Source: Montifringilla adamsi
Lineage: Eukaryota; Chordata; Aves; Passeriformes; Passeridae
Reading direction: 5' to 3'
Length of the DNA stretch: 64,000 nt
NCBI GenBank assembly: GCA_017590115.1
Contig: JAGGNK010015225.1
Span: 1,439,656 to 1,503,655, forward strand
The position numbers and the translations under genes were made by a program. Under the pieces are notes generated by a model, which was not told the DNA's origin, did not search any database, and was given only the letters and a program-made list of their open reading frames with translations. This document shows positions 1 through 12,518 of the stretch, one piece after another; the stretch's first letter is position 1, and every line of letters starts with the position of its first letter.

Positions 1-264
1 AGTTAGGAGGTTCATTTGGGAAGTGATGTACATGGGTGGGCTCAAAACAGGAATGTGAAGGGCAGGAGAAAAGGGTGGAGGTGTCTAGAGGGAATAAAGA
101 AGTTTGGAGAATTAGAAGTTGACAGAAGGCATGGAAATGGGAACATCTATTAGGTTTAATCTGTTTCATAGGCTTTAAATGTAAGGAATAAGTGGATTAT
201 TTGTTGTGAACAAAAATTGTAAATAATAATCAACTGTCTGCTTTACTTCTTTCCCCTCCCACAG
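1..264 (+). other. 3' end of an EXOC4 intron
   Basis: This is the tail of the intron before the first exon in the window. It ends in a pyrimidine-rich tract and CACAG at 260-264. I see no repeat or other element in it. Confidence 0.8.
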
Positions 265-374
265 GTCCCTTGTGAAAGACTCCTCTCCTGTGCCTCTGAT
301 GGATGTCACTAATTTATCTACACCTCGGAAATTCCTTGAGACTTCCCAGTTCAGTACTCCTGGAAGCTCCAGCA
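265..374 (+). CDS. EXOC4: EXOC4 exon, Ser/Thr/Pro-rich linker
   Basis: The exon starts after a strong acceptor (pyrimidine tract then CAG) and ends before the donor GTGAGT at 375. The first base finishes a codon begun upstream, 36 whole codons follow, and the last base A starts a codon completed at 6730-6731. The translation runs from SLVKDSSP through VPLMDVTNL and TPRKFLETS to FSTPGSSS. I recognise this as the Sec8 stretch between the N-terminal coiled-coil part and the helical rod. It is rich in Ser, Thr and Pro, so probably a flexible segment and a possible phosphorylation target (inference). The vertebrate proteins I recall lack one Pro in the SSPVP part. Third-position GC is 17 of 36 codons, far lower than in the exons at 12658 and 47146. 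Confidence 0.94.
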
Positions 375-390
375 GTGAGTATTTAAGCCA

Positions 391-407
391 TATATATATA
401 TATATAA
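391..407. repeat. (TA)n microsatellite
   Basis: An uninterrupted run of TA dinucleotides begins 16 bp after the donor of the preceding exon. Confidence 0.9.
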
Positions 408-1424
408 ATTTGTAGATCTTCAGCTGATTTTGCTGGAGCAGGAAGAGGCAAATCATCCCCTCATGGCTCAGGGGAGACAAAAACCTGGGAGGTGATTTTG
501 CAGGGTCACAAAATGAGTGGGTGCTGTGTCCAGGGGCAGAACTTGGCTTTTTTTTCTCATGGAAAATCATCTTTTCCCTCTCCTAACCCTCACCAGCTTC
601 TTAAATACACTCAGTTTCCTGTGCCTGTTCTCACCTTGATGGTGTTCTTGATATCTTGAGCAGCAGAGATTTGCAGTGGGTTCATTCTGTGTGGTTTCCT
701 CAGCATTATTTACTGCAGGCTGCCAGGTTTGTGTAGATATTACTGAAGTTTTTTATTGTCTGGGAGCCAAAAGGTCAAATCTGTTCCTTGTGGGAGCTTT
801 GTAACTTTGACTAAAGGTCTGGCTGTACACAGGAATAATCTGGGCCTGATCTTTTATTCCTGTTACTGCAACAAACACCAAGAAAAACTCTTTTGTCTGA
901 GGCTTTGGAAGGGCTGCAGAGAGGGGAAATTAATCTTTGTATTGTTTCAGGAGATTAATAAGTGGGGTTGTCCTTGATGAATAATACAGAAGTGACCTCC
1001 AGTCTCTTTCCCCTTTCAAACCTGACTGTTTCAGTATTCCTCAAATGCAGAGAATATTTCCTTCTCTTTTCAGCCTTATTAATTCTTTTGTCCTTTTGTT
1101 TCTAGTTTTGTCACACTTGCCTCCCAGATTGTTCTGTCTGATTGCTCTTATCTTCTGCTCCTGGAGGGGTTTTGTTCTTCAGCTCTGCTCCTGCCAGGTT
1201 GGTCTTGGAGCCTGGGGCTGTTTTTCTGTGGAAACTGCAGCCTGGTCACTCAAAATCTGGAAGAGAAGAACCATATGAAAATTCTGAGGGAAAAACTCAA
1301 GAATTCCTGTTCTGCTCTGTGATCAGTGAGAAATTCAGTTCAGTTTTCTTGCAAAAGATAACAAGATTTTGAGGAACTGAGGAAATAAACCACGAAAACC
1401 TGAATCCCAGCCTCACCACTGGAA

Positions 1425-1480
1425 ATAGAATAGTTTGGGTTGGAAGGGAACTAAAAGACCATCTAGTTCCAGCCCCTCTA
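1425..1480 (-). mobile_element. CR1 LINE 3'-tail fragment
   Basis: The + strand reads as the reverse complement of the CR1 3' end: GAATAGTTTGGGTTGGAAGG followed by a CATCTAGTTCCAGCCCC-like stretch. Only the terminal ~55 bp is present. Confidence 0.75.
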
Positions 1481-4400
1481 AATGTTAAAATACTCATTTT
1501 CAGTGATATTTATAGTGTCTGCTACTTTCTCCCCCTACAATATTGCTCTTCTGTATAGTAATAAAACCCAAAAGGTCTGAAGTTATGGAGCTGATGGGGC
1601 TCTCCCACCTCATGGCTGGGGAACAGAGCAGGAGATGCCCCTCCTGATCTTTTTTATAGCAGATCTCTTCTTGCTCTTCTCACCCACTGCACCAGAAAAT
1701 CTCTTCCTTGGCTCCTCCTTGTGCTCAGCATCACTCAGTGAAGTGCTGGGCAAGTGTCCCTCAGCCTGGCAAAGATGTGGATTCTAACAGAAAACATTTG
1801 ATCTGCATAAAATATGCATATGGTTCTGCTTCAAGTGCACAATGTACTTATGTAGATTCTTTTCCCCTGTAATTTTATTTAAAAGTAGCCTTTTCCAGGA
1901 CTGCACAACTAGCAGAGAATTTCAAACTTATGCCTATGCATAACAAAAGCTGTTTCTGCCTGTAGTCACTTAAATTCTTTGGCTTTTTATTGATGAAACA
2001 AAGTGTCTGTGCATATTAATGGGTGCCATTCTAAAGCACTGACTCATTCATCCCATCCCAGCAAAGATGCCAAAATTTGGAGTCCTTCCTGCTCTCCCTT
2101 CCCAGAGGAGATGTTACCTTGTGCTGCAGAATCTTTATAAGGAAATTAAAGCTGTTCCTGCCGCACGTAAAATAAACAGATCCTTTGGAAATGCTCACCT
2201 GAGGATTGGAGATGTGGCAGTTCACCAGTAACACTTTCCCTTCATGCCAGTTCAGAGAAATGAATTTATATTTCTCTGCTTGAACTTTCTGTACTCTGAA
2301 GGGTATTTAGGAAGGTTCCTGCTTTGCCAGGCTCTTCCTGGAACTCTAAAACGTGCTCACAAACCCAAGAGTGCCCTTTCCTGGGAAATTTGGGACAATA
2401 CTTCTTAGAAATCCAGCAGAAGATGAGCTGCTGGTGCCAATAAATACTGCCCTGGGTGGCATATGTGGATTTTAAGCTGAATTGCTAATTTATTTCAATG
2501 GTTTTTTGGAGCAAAAAGAGTTTGTAGGGCCAGGCAGGGTGGTGGTTCCAAGGTCAGGTCTAGGAACTGCTCCTGGCTCTCCTTCTTCAAGAACCAGAAG
2601 CTTCTCCACATGTGGAGACCTTCAAAGCTGCTCCTGCAGAATCCCTGCAGGAGCCAGAGCTTGGAATATCCAATTTTCAGGGTGAATCTAAAAAATGCCA
2701 TTGTGCCAGTTCGTTGTCACAGGTGCCTCCGCTCCCAACGGGCTCAATAAATCTTCAAAAGATTTCTTCTCTTCCTATGGCCTGGGTAAAATGCCTTTAT
2801 CATTTTTTGTTAGATTGAATGATCTGGGGATATGTTTGGGGAAGGAAAGGAGATTTTTAGATCTATGTGGTGAAAGCCAGGAAAGTAACACATAATTGCC
2901 CTTTCTGTGTAATTTCATGAGTTGTTCCTGTGTGTGGTCCCAACATCAAATAACTGGCTACAGTTCACTTATTTTTTTATTTGGAGACTTAATTTTGATG
3001 CTTTTATAGATTAGGAGGATTTTCAAGTGGGTTTTTTTCTGAGTTTGGTAGTGATGCAGAGCAGAAAATTCCCAAAATCTTCCAAGGACCCATTTCTGCA
3101 GAAGCTGCCAGTTTGTAGCTCCATGAACGTGTCAGAACAAGGATTCAGCACCAAGAATTAGCAGGTGATGTTCCTTCAAATCTAAAATCATGCCTTTGGG
3201 CCACCAAGAGCTCGTGTGCTTTTCTCTGGAAGGATTGAAGGTACAAAGGATATCACCAGAAGGACATAAATAATGGAAAATAGTATATTACATTTTACAA
3301 GACTCCCATAAAAGCCTGTGGATAATGAAACCTTCATAATGAGGAGCAGCAAATTTTGGCTGTTCACTGGAATGAAAAACAAGACCCAAGAGCCTTTTTT
3401 TTCAGCTGCTTTGCTTAAATGAGTTCCCAAAGTTGGCTTTTTAGGGATCAGAACGGAGCTGTTAAAAAGCTCCTTGCAGCAGGTTGGTTCCTGGGGAAAC
3501 GGCAGCACTGAGCAAATGAATTCCAGGTGGGACAGAGGTTTTTGTAGGGCATCATCAGAGCAGGGATCAGGAAACTCCCCCCTCTAGCTCTGGGGGTACA
3601 CATGGTTCAGCTTTTAGGGGTTTAACCCACTTCCTTCCAAGAATCAAAGCTAGGAAGAACTTCTCCATCCCAAAAAATAACAAAGTTATTCATATTCCCA
3701 GTTCAGGAGTAAATACAGACACAGCTCTCCCTTGTGAGAGCTGATCTCTAGGGACAGCTTTTCTCACCTAGGGACTCCTCTAACAGCACGTGGGGCTGCA
3801 GTTTTCCAGGTGAGCTCCTTAATAAAGGTGCTTTGGTGCCTTTTTGGAAGAGGAAGGAGACAGGAGGAGCTTGTTCCTGGGCCAAAGCTTTGTGGTCAAA
3901 CAGCTCCTTCATGACATTAAATGGCAGGAGAGGATGTTTGAAGTGTGAAAGACACGAGAAAAGGACAGGACAGTTACCCAGGGTTGGGATCTTGTCAGAT
4001 CTCACAGATGAATGGGCCCCCAAAGCCACCCAGGGCTGCTGTTTAATAGGGACAATGTGCAGGGAACACACTGAAAACAGCTTCCCACTGTGCTATCAAA
4101 CTCCCAGATCTGACAGAGCCTCCAGAGCCGTGTGCAGCTCCCAGATATCGAATTGCTCACTTTGCTCTTGTTTGTGAGAGATGTAAATCAATGTCCTGAC
4201 TATTTGAGGATGCTGGAAATTGGTTTGCTCTTTGGAAAATGGAAGAGTTTGTCTCAGTGTGCTGGCAGAGTTCTCAGCAAGATTGCTGCTTTTACTCCTC
4301 CTAAATGCTGTCCTCACATTTGGCTACAGCTCCATTTCCTCCCTCTTGGGTGTTCATTGTGTGATATTAAGAATAATTTACAAGCTGCTTACAAAGAGGG

Positions 4401-4925
4401 TGCAGCCTCATGACAGGACCTGTCCTCTGAGAGGCTGGGAAATGTCTGCATTGAACTCAGAGAAACAAGATATTTAGGGTTATTTTTTAAAAAAAGAATA
4501 GGCTAAGGTTTTCTTCCTGTAGCATTTCCAGTGTTTTTTCACAGCTCTGGTTCCAAGGAGCTCATTTGCTGTGTCTGTGCCTGAGTTTTGCTCTGGGTTT
4601 TGGAGAATAACAAATAACAATAACAGAGTGGGCAGAGACCAGGCCTGCAGCCACAAAGTCCTTTGCAGCTCTGTGGGGTGAAAGGTGTGTGATGGAGCAG
4701 AGCTTTCAACAGGAACAGTTCTGCATCCAGTTGTTAAATTCCAATTGGTGTTTGAAATGTCTTTATTTTATCTTTGCTTTTTTTGATGTTTGTTTTTTTT
4801 GTTTAATTACTGCATTCTGGGTGTTTCTTGTTGCTTGTCCTGTAACTTGTTCACATTTAATTGAAAGAAATGTGTGTGAGAGAGAAAAAAAAACACTGTT
4901 TGGTCTTCCTGGTGTTCACTGTCAG

Positions 4926-5330
4926 AGGATCATGGAATAGTTTGGAGTTGGAAGGGGCTTTTTAAAGGTCATCCACTCCAACCCTCCTGCCATGGCAGGG
5001 ACACCTGCCACTGTCCCAGGCTGCTCCAGCCCCAGTGTCCAGCCTGGCCTTGGGCACTGCAGGGATGCAGGGGCAGCCCCAGCTGCTCTGGCAATTCCAG
5101 CCCAGCCAGGAATTCCTCATGGCCAAGATCCCATCCATTGCTGCCCTCTGGCACTGGGAGCCATTCCCTGGGTCCTGTCCATCCCTTGTCCCCAGTCCCT
5201 CTGCAGCTCTCCTGGAGCCCCTCCAGGCCCTGGAATGTGCTGGAAGCTCTCCCTGGAGCCTTCTCCTCCCCAGGTGAGCACCCCCAGCTCTCCCAGGCTG
5301 GCTCCAGAGCAGGATCCATCCTCTCCTCAC
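4926..5330 (-). mobile_element. CR1 LINE fragment
   Basis: This is a ~400-bp reverse-complement CR1 3' region. It starts with ATCATGGAATAGTTTGGAG, passes through the TGCCATGGCAGGGACACC and CAGCCTGGCCTTGGGCACTG blocks, and ends in TCCCAGGCTGGCTCC. The open frames here are by-products of this GC-rich repeat. Near-identical copies of the same subfamily lie at 10815-11175 and 54015-54372 in the opposite orientation, which suggests a subfamily active fairly recently. Confidence 0.9.
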
Positions 5331-6445
5331 TCTCACCTGCTGCTCTGGGTTCAGATGTGAGACCATGTGATCCATGAGCTTGGTTTGAGCCAGAGGTGCA
5401 GAGTTTGGGATCACACTGCAGGAAAAAAACAGCCTCTTGACTGATTGAGCCTGAGGTTGGTGTAAACTGGCACCCTTTTATTGGGATTATTTATAAATTG
5501 GCACCATGCTTGGGCCATTGTTTTCTTGATCTTGCTCTGCCTGGTGCCATTGGTGCTGCTCCTCTGGTCAGAGCCCAGCTTCAGGCAGCCATTCCTCATT
5601 CCTGCCATGTCCCTTCCACCCTTCTGCTGGATCTTTTGACATTCCTTCAGCTTCCTGGAAAAGTTTCAAAGTAAAAAAATCTGGTGAGGAGTTGAAACCA
5701 TGGGAGTCATCTGTCACCCAGCAGCCTTTTCAGAGCTTTTCAGCCCCAGTCAGATGAAACAGCCTTTGGGTTTTAATTTTGATCCAAGGATCTGGCGTGG
5801 GGCATGACACAATGTGGCTGTAGATCTTCCAAGATGCTTTTAATTCAGTTTGCCTTGAAGACACTTACTTCACATAAGTGTTTAAATATATTTATTAAAT
5901 GTTTCACCCAGTCTTTAACAGAGGCACGCTTTTGTTGTTGCTGGGTGTTATCTGTAAATTAAGAAATGTTGCTTAATGAACCTCCTTAAAACAAGCAGAA
6001 TCTCTCTTGCTTTCCCATCCCCTGTCGCTTAGCAACAGGATTTCTCCCTGTGCAATCCCCGTTACTTCAGGACCATATCTGCAATATCCTCTCTAATTCT
6101 TCTCACTTTACCCTTCTAGAAGCCTTGCTGCAAGATTTGAGGAACTTCATCAACCCCTTGACAGACGTAATAAAGCAGAAAAAGATAAAATCAAACAATC
6201 AGTCACTTCGGCAGTGTAAACTTTGCTGAATTCATCAGCAGTCTCTTAAGCTTGATAGTGTTTGTAATGAAAATTCCTCTCTTGGGAAGAAAATAGCAAG
6301 GAAAACCAGCTGGGGAGGAAACTGAGGGGGTTTTAGCACCTTGAAACACATTTAGGGGATTTGTAGGGATGTTGAACCTTCTCATTTATTAATATCTTGA
6401 TTGTACCAGAGTTCCTCTATTTCCTAACGTGGAATTTTCACCATG

Positions 6446-6508
6446 AATTGTTCCTAAATCAATTGTTCCTAAATCATGAATTGTTCCTAAATCAATTGTT
6501 CCTAAATC
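6446..6508. repeat. 15-bp minisatellite, four units
   Basis: The unit AATTGTTCCTAAATC occurs at 6446, 6461, 6479 and 6494. A 3-bp spacer ATG separates the second and third units. All four units are identical by eye. Confidence 0.9.
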
Positions 6509-6729
6509 AATCCAGTGTGTGGGCTGCTGTGTTTATGTCCAGGGAAGCCCCCAAGCAAATAGAAACATCCTTTGCTTCCCCTCAAAATCCAAGTGTTTCT
6601 GGTTTCCTTGTTCATCCTTGCTTCCTCCACATGCTGGGAGTTCTGTGAAGCCAAAGGAGCTCCCAAGCTGTTTCTTCAGGGTGCTGATGTTGGGTTCTTG
6701 CTAAAATCTGGGATTAAAATCTCTTCCAG

Positions 6730-6973
6730 TGCGAGACTCGAGCCTTCTGGAAATCAAAGAGGACGCAGAGCTGGATCCAGAGGAGAACAGTGCTGTCTTC
6801 ATGGGAATCCTCATCAAGGGGCTGGCCAAGCTGAAGAAAATCCCAGAAACAGTGAAAGCCATCCAGGATCGCTTGGAACAGGAGCTCAAGCAGATTGTGA
6901 AGCGCTCCACCACTCAGGTGGCTGACAACGGCTACCAGAGAGGGGAGAACATTTCCCAGGAAAATCAGCCTAG
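6730..6973 (+). CDS. EXOC4: EXOC4 exon, acidic stretch and start of helical rod
   Basis: The acceptor is CTCTTCCAG and the donor GTAAGG begins at 6974. Two bases complete the split codon, 80 whole codons follow, then AG starts an Arg codon finished at 12658. The translation includes the acidic run [12 protein letters not shown], then [20 protein letters not shown], then a helix with [19 protein letters not shown], and ends GYQRGEN..QPR. This is a highly characteristic Sec8 stretch. The alternation of Lys/Glu with Leu/Ile/Val fits the long helices of exocyst rods (family knowledge). The codon created at the upstream junction is ATG (Met), where I recall Val in mammalian Sec8. Third-position GC is 55 of 80. 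Confidence 0.96.
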
Positions 6974-8067
6974 GTAAGGAGATTTCAACTCCCAGCCCTT
7001 GATTGCTGCAAGGAAAAAAAAAAAAATCCTAATTGATAATATGAGTTAAAATGAGAAAATTCAGCTGGGTGATTTCGAGTGTAGCAGAGTCCAATTAAGC
7101 TGATGCAGGTGCAAGGCTCTGAAATCATGTATGGAACTAATTCTAGCACGATTGTATGGCCAAGTCTCTAATTGTTTTGCAGCCCCATTTACATTAATGG
7201 TAAAGTGTGGAAGCCAACTGGGCATTGTGTTTGTGCTGCTCCTCAGAATTCACTGGAACTGGCCTTTGGAACACAAGGATTCCAGCAGGAATCTCTTCCA
7301 GCTGAAATGTTCATCTCCACATTGTCATGATCATTGTCCAAAGGGAATTAATGGCAGAAAAGTAAAGTGTGTATCTTCATTATGTGCAATATTTGTAGTG
7401 GAAAATCACTCCCAAGGAAAACATCAGCTTGATAAAAACTCCTTTTTTAATTCCTCTCATTAGCACTGCTGTGGAAACAATTCTGTTTTGAAGACTTTGT
7501 AGAGTTACAGTGCTGGTAACTCAGTGAAAATGAGCTTTTTTTAGATGGGTCAGAAGGCAGAATTTTAGTTTCTGATGCCAGGAGTATAACATACTCTTAT
7601 ACTTGTTTTATGAACCAGTCTGGCAGAGGTTGTGTGGCTCCTGGTTGTCTGTTGGAATTGATAAATTGGATCAGGTCATATATCAATGCCATTAACCTGC
7701 CCAGAGGGTTGAGTGAGGCACACAAAGGTTTAATAGGTTTTGGCATCTGTTGCAGAGTGTGAGCCTTTTAGATGCTCATGGAAAATGTCCTGAATTCTTG
7801 TGGAGTACAGACATCATTAGAACTGGTTCTAAACCTAAATCACACATGAAGTTTACAGCAAGCAGGTGAATTCATTTATATTGAAAAGAATAAATTACAG
7901 GATGGAAGGGTGTCCCCACCCCTTAAATTAGCTTCACTTTTAAATCAAAGCTCAGAGACTTTCCTACTGTCAGGGGGAAAATAAATCTGAACAAGGCCCT
8001 GCTGTTTCAACAGAGCTCTGTAAGACCCCAAATTTGAGCTCAGTGCAGTGCCCAGGACTGCTGAACT

Positions 8068-8125
8068 GTTCATTAGGCTGTCAGATGATCCTTGAAGTCC
8101 CTTCCAACCCAAACCATTCTGTGAC
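8068..8125 (+). mobile_element. CR1 LINE 3'-tail fragment
   Basis: A sense-strand CR1 terminus: GATGATCCTTGAAGTCCCTT, then CCAACCCAAACCATTCTGTG. Only the last ~55 bp is present. Confidence 0.75.
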
Positions 8126-9741
8126 CAAGGATGAGGCTGATGTTCTGCTTGGGGAAATTGTGGTGTAATTCCTTTGGAGACCCCATGCAGCAATGATTTA
8201 GAGCCCCTCTTGTTGTACAAGACAGAAATGATTTGTAGAACCTGGCCAGAAAAGCTGCAGATCTGACAACAGCCACTGCTGATCTCAATCTTGTTGCTTT
8301 TTTAATTTAATTCTCTTTTCCTTTCTTCCTTAATAAGCTTTTCCATGTAGCTTTGTGCTGCCATCTTTTACATTTGTGTATAAAAATATTGTTAATGACT
8401 CCCAGATTTTTAAACTCCAGATTTTTCTGGTTTGTGATGACTCTCTGGGTGCTCTCTCAGATCCTCAGATCTTCAGGAAGGCAGGAGCAGGTTCCAAGTA
8501 GCTCCTTGTCCCTGGGGAAAGATAACTTTGAAAACTCTGCCTGAATCTCACCACATTCTAGCTGAGCTCAGCTATAAGTGGACAATTTTAAAGTCTAGAG
8601 AAATTCTCTAACATTTTTAGATCTCTGTGCTTCAAAGAAGTTTATGGAGAAAGGCTTAACTACAGGAATTGCCACTGCCTCATCCTTAATTAGTGGCTCA
8701 TTAGTCACACCATCACATTTATAAATCCTTTTCTGGGGTTGTGGAGGACAGAATGGCCCAGAAGAGGCTGTGCTGAGTTTCCTTGGGGTGCTGCTGCACA
8801 AACCTGTGGGGCTCTCCTGAGTTTTGGAAGAGTTTGCACTTTAGAATAACAATGTAGATGGGTGCCTACTTGAGGGACAAATTTATGGGACATTTTGGTA
8901 AGGAAACATTACAAATCCAGTCCATGGAGAGATGGGAGATGGACACTTTTGCTCCTAAATCCTCTTACTTGGATTCCATGTGCTTTTCCCTATTATTATT
9001 ACATCCATATAATATTGTGACTTTTGCCCTCATCTCCAGGCTTTGAAACAAACACAGGAATTATGTCCAGGCCACCCCTCTGACCAGGCACAGCCTGAAA
9101 CACCTGAATTGTCACTAATGTCCCCTCTCAGGTGGCAGCAGTCCCTGGGCACCACTTCACTCCCATTATTGCCTGGACCATGGAAGTCCCTCCTGGCTGG
9201 TGTCACTGTCCCCAGCACATTTCCCCTGGCTCTGAGTGCAGGGGTTATGAGGTGACTGTGACAAATTTTCCTGTCACTGTGTGTCCCTGTTCAGCTCAGG
9301 GCACTCCCTGCTCCAGCCCCATCCAGACCAGACTATCTGATGCAATTTGAAATATATATTAATATATTAATTTGATGGGTTTTGTCTCGTTGCCTGGGTC
9401 ACTTTTGGGTCAACTCCTTTCAAAAATGACCTGACAGATTCATAGGACTTTTGGGGAAAAGGAAATAAGATAAGAGGTGCTGGCTAAGCTGAAAGCAGGG
9501 AGATGTGGGAACACAGTGATGAGAATGGAAAATGTACTGGGGTGGCAGCTGCAGACACTGGATTTTGGATCTGGGGATTTCATGTCCATCAGCCTGGAAG
9601 GTGGGAGCAGGAAGACACTGGAATTCCAAACAAAAAGGGTCTGATCAGTGCAGTGTTATCTTACTCATGGCTCCATGAACAAGTGGATAATGTGAGGTCA
9701 GGCTCACCTGGTGAGAATAAAGTGAACTTGTCCAGCTCTCC

Positions 9742-10150
9742 TGTTGTAAATGCAGGGGACCCCGTGGCAGGGAGGAATGATGAATCTCACTCCATCTTAT
9801 CAGAAGGCTAATTTATTACTTTATTATACTATATCATATTAGAGAATACTAAACTAAACTATACTAAAGATTGCAGAAAGGTACTTGTTGAATGTTAAAA
9901 AGATAATAATGAAAACTTGTGACTCTGGAGAGAGTCCTGATACAGCTTGGCACTGATTGGCCAAAGAGTAAAACAACTCACCAGAATCCAAAGAAACAAT
10001 CTCCCACCACATTCCACATGAGCACAACACAGGAGAAGCAAATGAGATAAAAATTGTTTTCCTTTTCCCTGAGGCCTCTCGCTGCCTTTCAGCTTCCCAG
10101 GAGAGAAATCCTGGATGAAGGAATCATGTTCAAAGAATGTGAATGCCACA
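9742..10150 (-). mobile_element. Solo LTR, family B (6-bp target duplication)
   Basis: The 409-bp element begins TGTTGTAAATGC and ends GAATGCCACA. It is flanked by perfect 6-bp direct repeats CTCTCC (9736-9741 and 10151-10156). TG...CA ends with a 6-bp duplication are typical of betaretrovirus-like (ERVK/ERV2) LTRs. Related copies lie at 12105-12518, 17164-17562 and 34881-35085. The sense direction is inferred to be the - strand, because that strand has a CCAAT motif followed by AATAAA. No internal retroviral gene flanks it, so it is a solo LTR. Confidence 0.9.
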
Positions 10151-10814
10151 CTCTCCAGGTAGTTCAGCTCTGCAAAACTGTTCTTCCCTGGGGCAGCAGG
10201 GAGGTGTAGGGATAACTGAGTCTGTCATGGGATGTTGTAGGAAGCTGGGCTGGCACTGAGAACGTTTTCTCAGTGGTAGAGAATTAATTTGGTACCCTAA
10301 TGTCACATCTTTTAGCATTTGCTGCTGTTCTGAAATATGAAGAAAAGGGATACATTCACATTTTACTGGGTTTTGTTAGAATAGATATCTTGGTTCCAGT
10401 GGCTCTTTATTTTTGTGGCTCTTTTATTTTTTTGTTACAGATGTTGTGGCTCAGGGCCAAAGCTAACCTTCAAAAAACTAATTAGGGAAATGTCAGCTTT
10501 AAAAAAAAAATTCTGAAGGTTTTGAGAAAAACTAGTTTTTATTGGAAAGCTAGCACTTTTTAATCAGAGCTAAGATGTAAAATTTCAGTATGCAGATGTG
10601 ATCAGAAAGTAAGCCCAATGTTTTCTGTGGTTCAAGCCTTTCTGTAGTGACTGTTTTGTCCCTTAAAATAGAAGCTCTTAGCACTTCAGAGAGAAGTGGC
10701 CAGAATCCTCCTGTAACGCTTGGCCTCAAAATGTGGTATAGATTTACAATCATTAAAGTAAAAATGGAAAAAATCAAGTCAAAAAGTTTGAGTCAAGACG
10801 GTCACAAATTAATT

Positions 10815-11175
10815 CAGAGGGCTGGAGCCAGGCTGGGAGAGCTGGGAATGTTCCCCTGGAGAAGGGAAGGATGCAGGGAGAGCTTCCAGCACATTCCAGG
10901 GCCTGCAGGGGCTCCAGGAGAGCTGCAGAGGGACTGGGGACAAGGGATGGACAGGACACAGGGAATGGCTCCCAGTGCCAGAGGGCAGCCATGGATGGGA
11001 TCTTGGCCATGAGGAATTCCTGGCTGGGCTGGAATTGCCAGAGCAGCTGGGGCTGCCCCTGCATCCCTGCAGTGTCCAAGGAAGGATTGGAGCAGCCTGG
11101 GATAGGTGAGGTGTCCCTGGAATGAGCTTTGAGGTCCCTTCCCACCCAAACTGGTCTGGGATTCTGGGATTTGGG
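10815..11175 (+). mobile_element. CR1 LINE fragment
   Basis: A sense-strand CR1 3' region, starting near GGCTGGGAGAGCTGGGAATG and passing through GAGAGCTTCCAGCACATTCC and GGGCTGCCCCTGCATCCC. It ends in the tail CCACCCAAACTGGTCTGGG. Same subfamily as 4926-5330 and 54015-54372. Confidence 0.9.
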
Positions 11176-12104
11176 ACACTCAGAATCCATCCCAAGGGAT
11201 TTTTAGGGAAAATGGGGAGAGAAAAGAGAGAAGAAGGGAAGGGAGACCCTTCATAGGTGCCCAGGGATGATCCTGAGGGTGTCCCCAGTCCCATTCCCTG
11301 TTCCTGTGAGCACTGAAGGTGCTGGAGATGGAGTGGGAGCAGCTCCTACCCTGTCCTGCCCTGGGGCTCGCAGCTTCTGCTGGGCAGACTCGGAGCATGT
11401 GGTGGCTCCAAAGCTGCTGCAGGAAATGTGATGGAGCCTGTCTGTCAGAGCTACAAGTGCCTAACATATGGATTTGGGAAGTGTTATCTCCACGTTTTGC
11501 TGGGGTTACGTGGGGACTCGAGTTGCTCATTACACGGCGCTGAACTCCAGAGGGATTTTTCTGTTCTCCAACAGGAACAAGTGGGATGGTGCTGCCACAG
11601 TCACACACTGGTCAGGACTTTGCAAAGGTGCTTTAATTATGATAATTGGGCACTGGGAACCATGGGAGCAGATAGAGTGCAGTGCATTTAGATGATGTTA
11701 TAGCTCTAACAAACAGGAGTAATATAATATAAGCTATATAGGAGTATAATCATGGCAAGTGATGAGGGTTGATATTTAGCTTTTCTGTCATTTGAAGCCT
11801 GTCATATTAATTGAATAACTCAAAAATAATTCCTTTTATCCTGGTTGTAAGTCAGGTTTTTATTGCCCTGAGACTCATACTTTTTTCTGGGGGAAGAGGA
11901 GGTTGTTTCCCTCCCTGCCTGGACTCTAACAATGGGCTCTAATACTATGTTAGTCCAGTTTAATTACTGTGGCTTTATTAATGGGTTTTGTCTTCCCTGT
12001 AGCCCTAAACAGGACACTTTTAAAGTGAGAAATGCTGATGTAGGGAAGGGAATGAGGAGAAAAATCTTCAGGAATGTTCAGATTCCTGAGCTGAAGTGAG
12101 TCCT

Positions 12105-12518
12105 TGTCACATTCATATTTTCTGGAAAAATCCCTTTGCCCAGGGTTTTTCTCCTGGGAAGCTGAGAAGCCTCAGAGAAAAAGGAAAACAATTTTATCTC
12201 ATTTGCTTCTCCTGTGTTTTGCTGCTTTGGAATGTGGTTGGAGATTGTTTATCCAACAGGTGATTGTTCCATTGGTTTTATGTGTATTGTTTTGACTTAA
12301 TGACCAATCAGTGCCAAGCTGTGTCAGGGCTCTGGAAAGAGTCATGAGTTTTCATTATTATATTTTAGCTTTCTGTCTGTATCCTTTCTGTATTCTTTAG
12401 TATAGTTTCGTATTCTTTAATGTAATATAGTATCATAAAATAATAAATTAGCCTTCTGAGAACATGGAGTCAGATCCATCATTCCTCCCTGCTACGAGGG
12501 TACCCCACAAATACAATA
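12105..12518 (+). mobile_element. Solo LTR, family B, close to an exon
   Basis: The ~414-bp element begins TGTCACATTCATATTTTC and ends CACAAATACAATA, the reverse complement of the copies at 9742 and 17164. The flanks AGTCCT and AATCCC agree at only 4 of 6 positions, so any target duplication is decayed. On this strand it has a CCAAT motif (CCAATCAG near 12304) and AATAAA at 12442, the expected LTR layout, so the inferred sense matches EXOC4. Its end is 139 bp before the acceptor of the exon at 12658. Confidence 0.85.

Larger units (their letters stand above)
375..6729 (+). other. EXOC4 intron, 6.36 kb
   Basis: The donor is GTGAGT and the acceptor is TCTTCCAG at 6722-6729. It contains a TA microsatellite just after the donor (391-407), a short CR1 tail (about 1425-1480), a longer CR1 fragment (4926-5330) and a 15-bp minisatellite (6446-6508). 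The remaining stretches, about 410-1420, 1485-4925 and 5335-6440, show nothing I can name. Confidence 0.85.
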
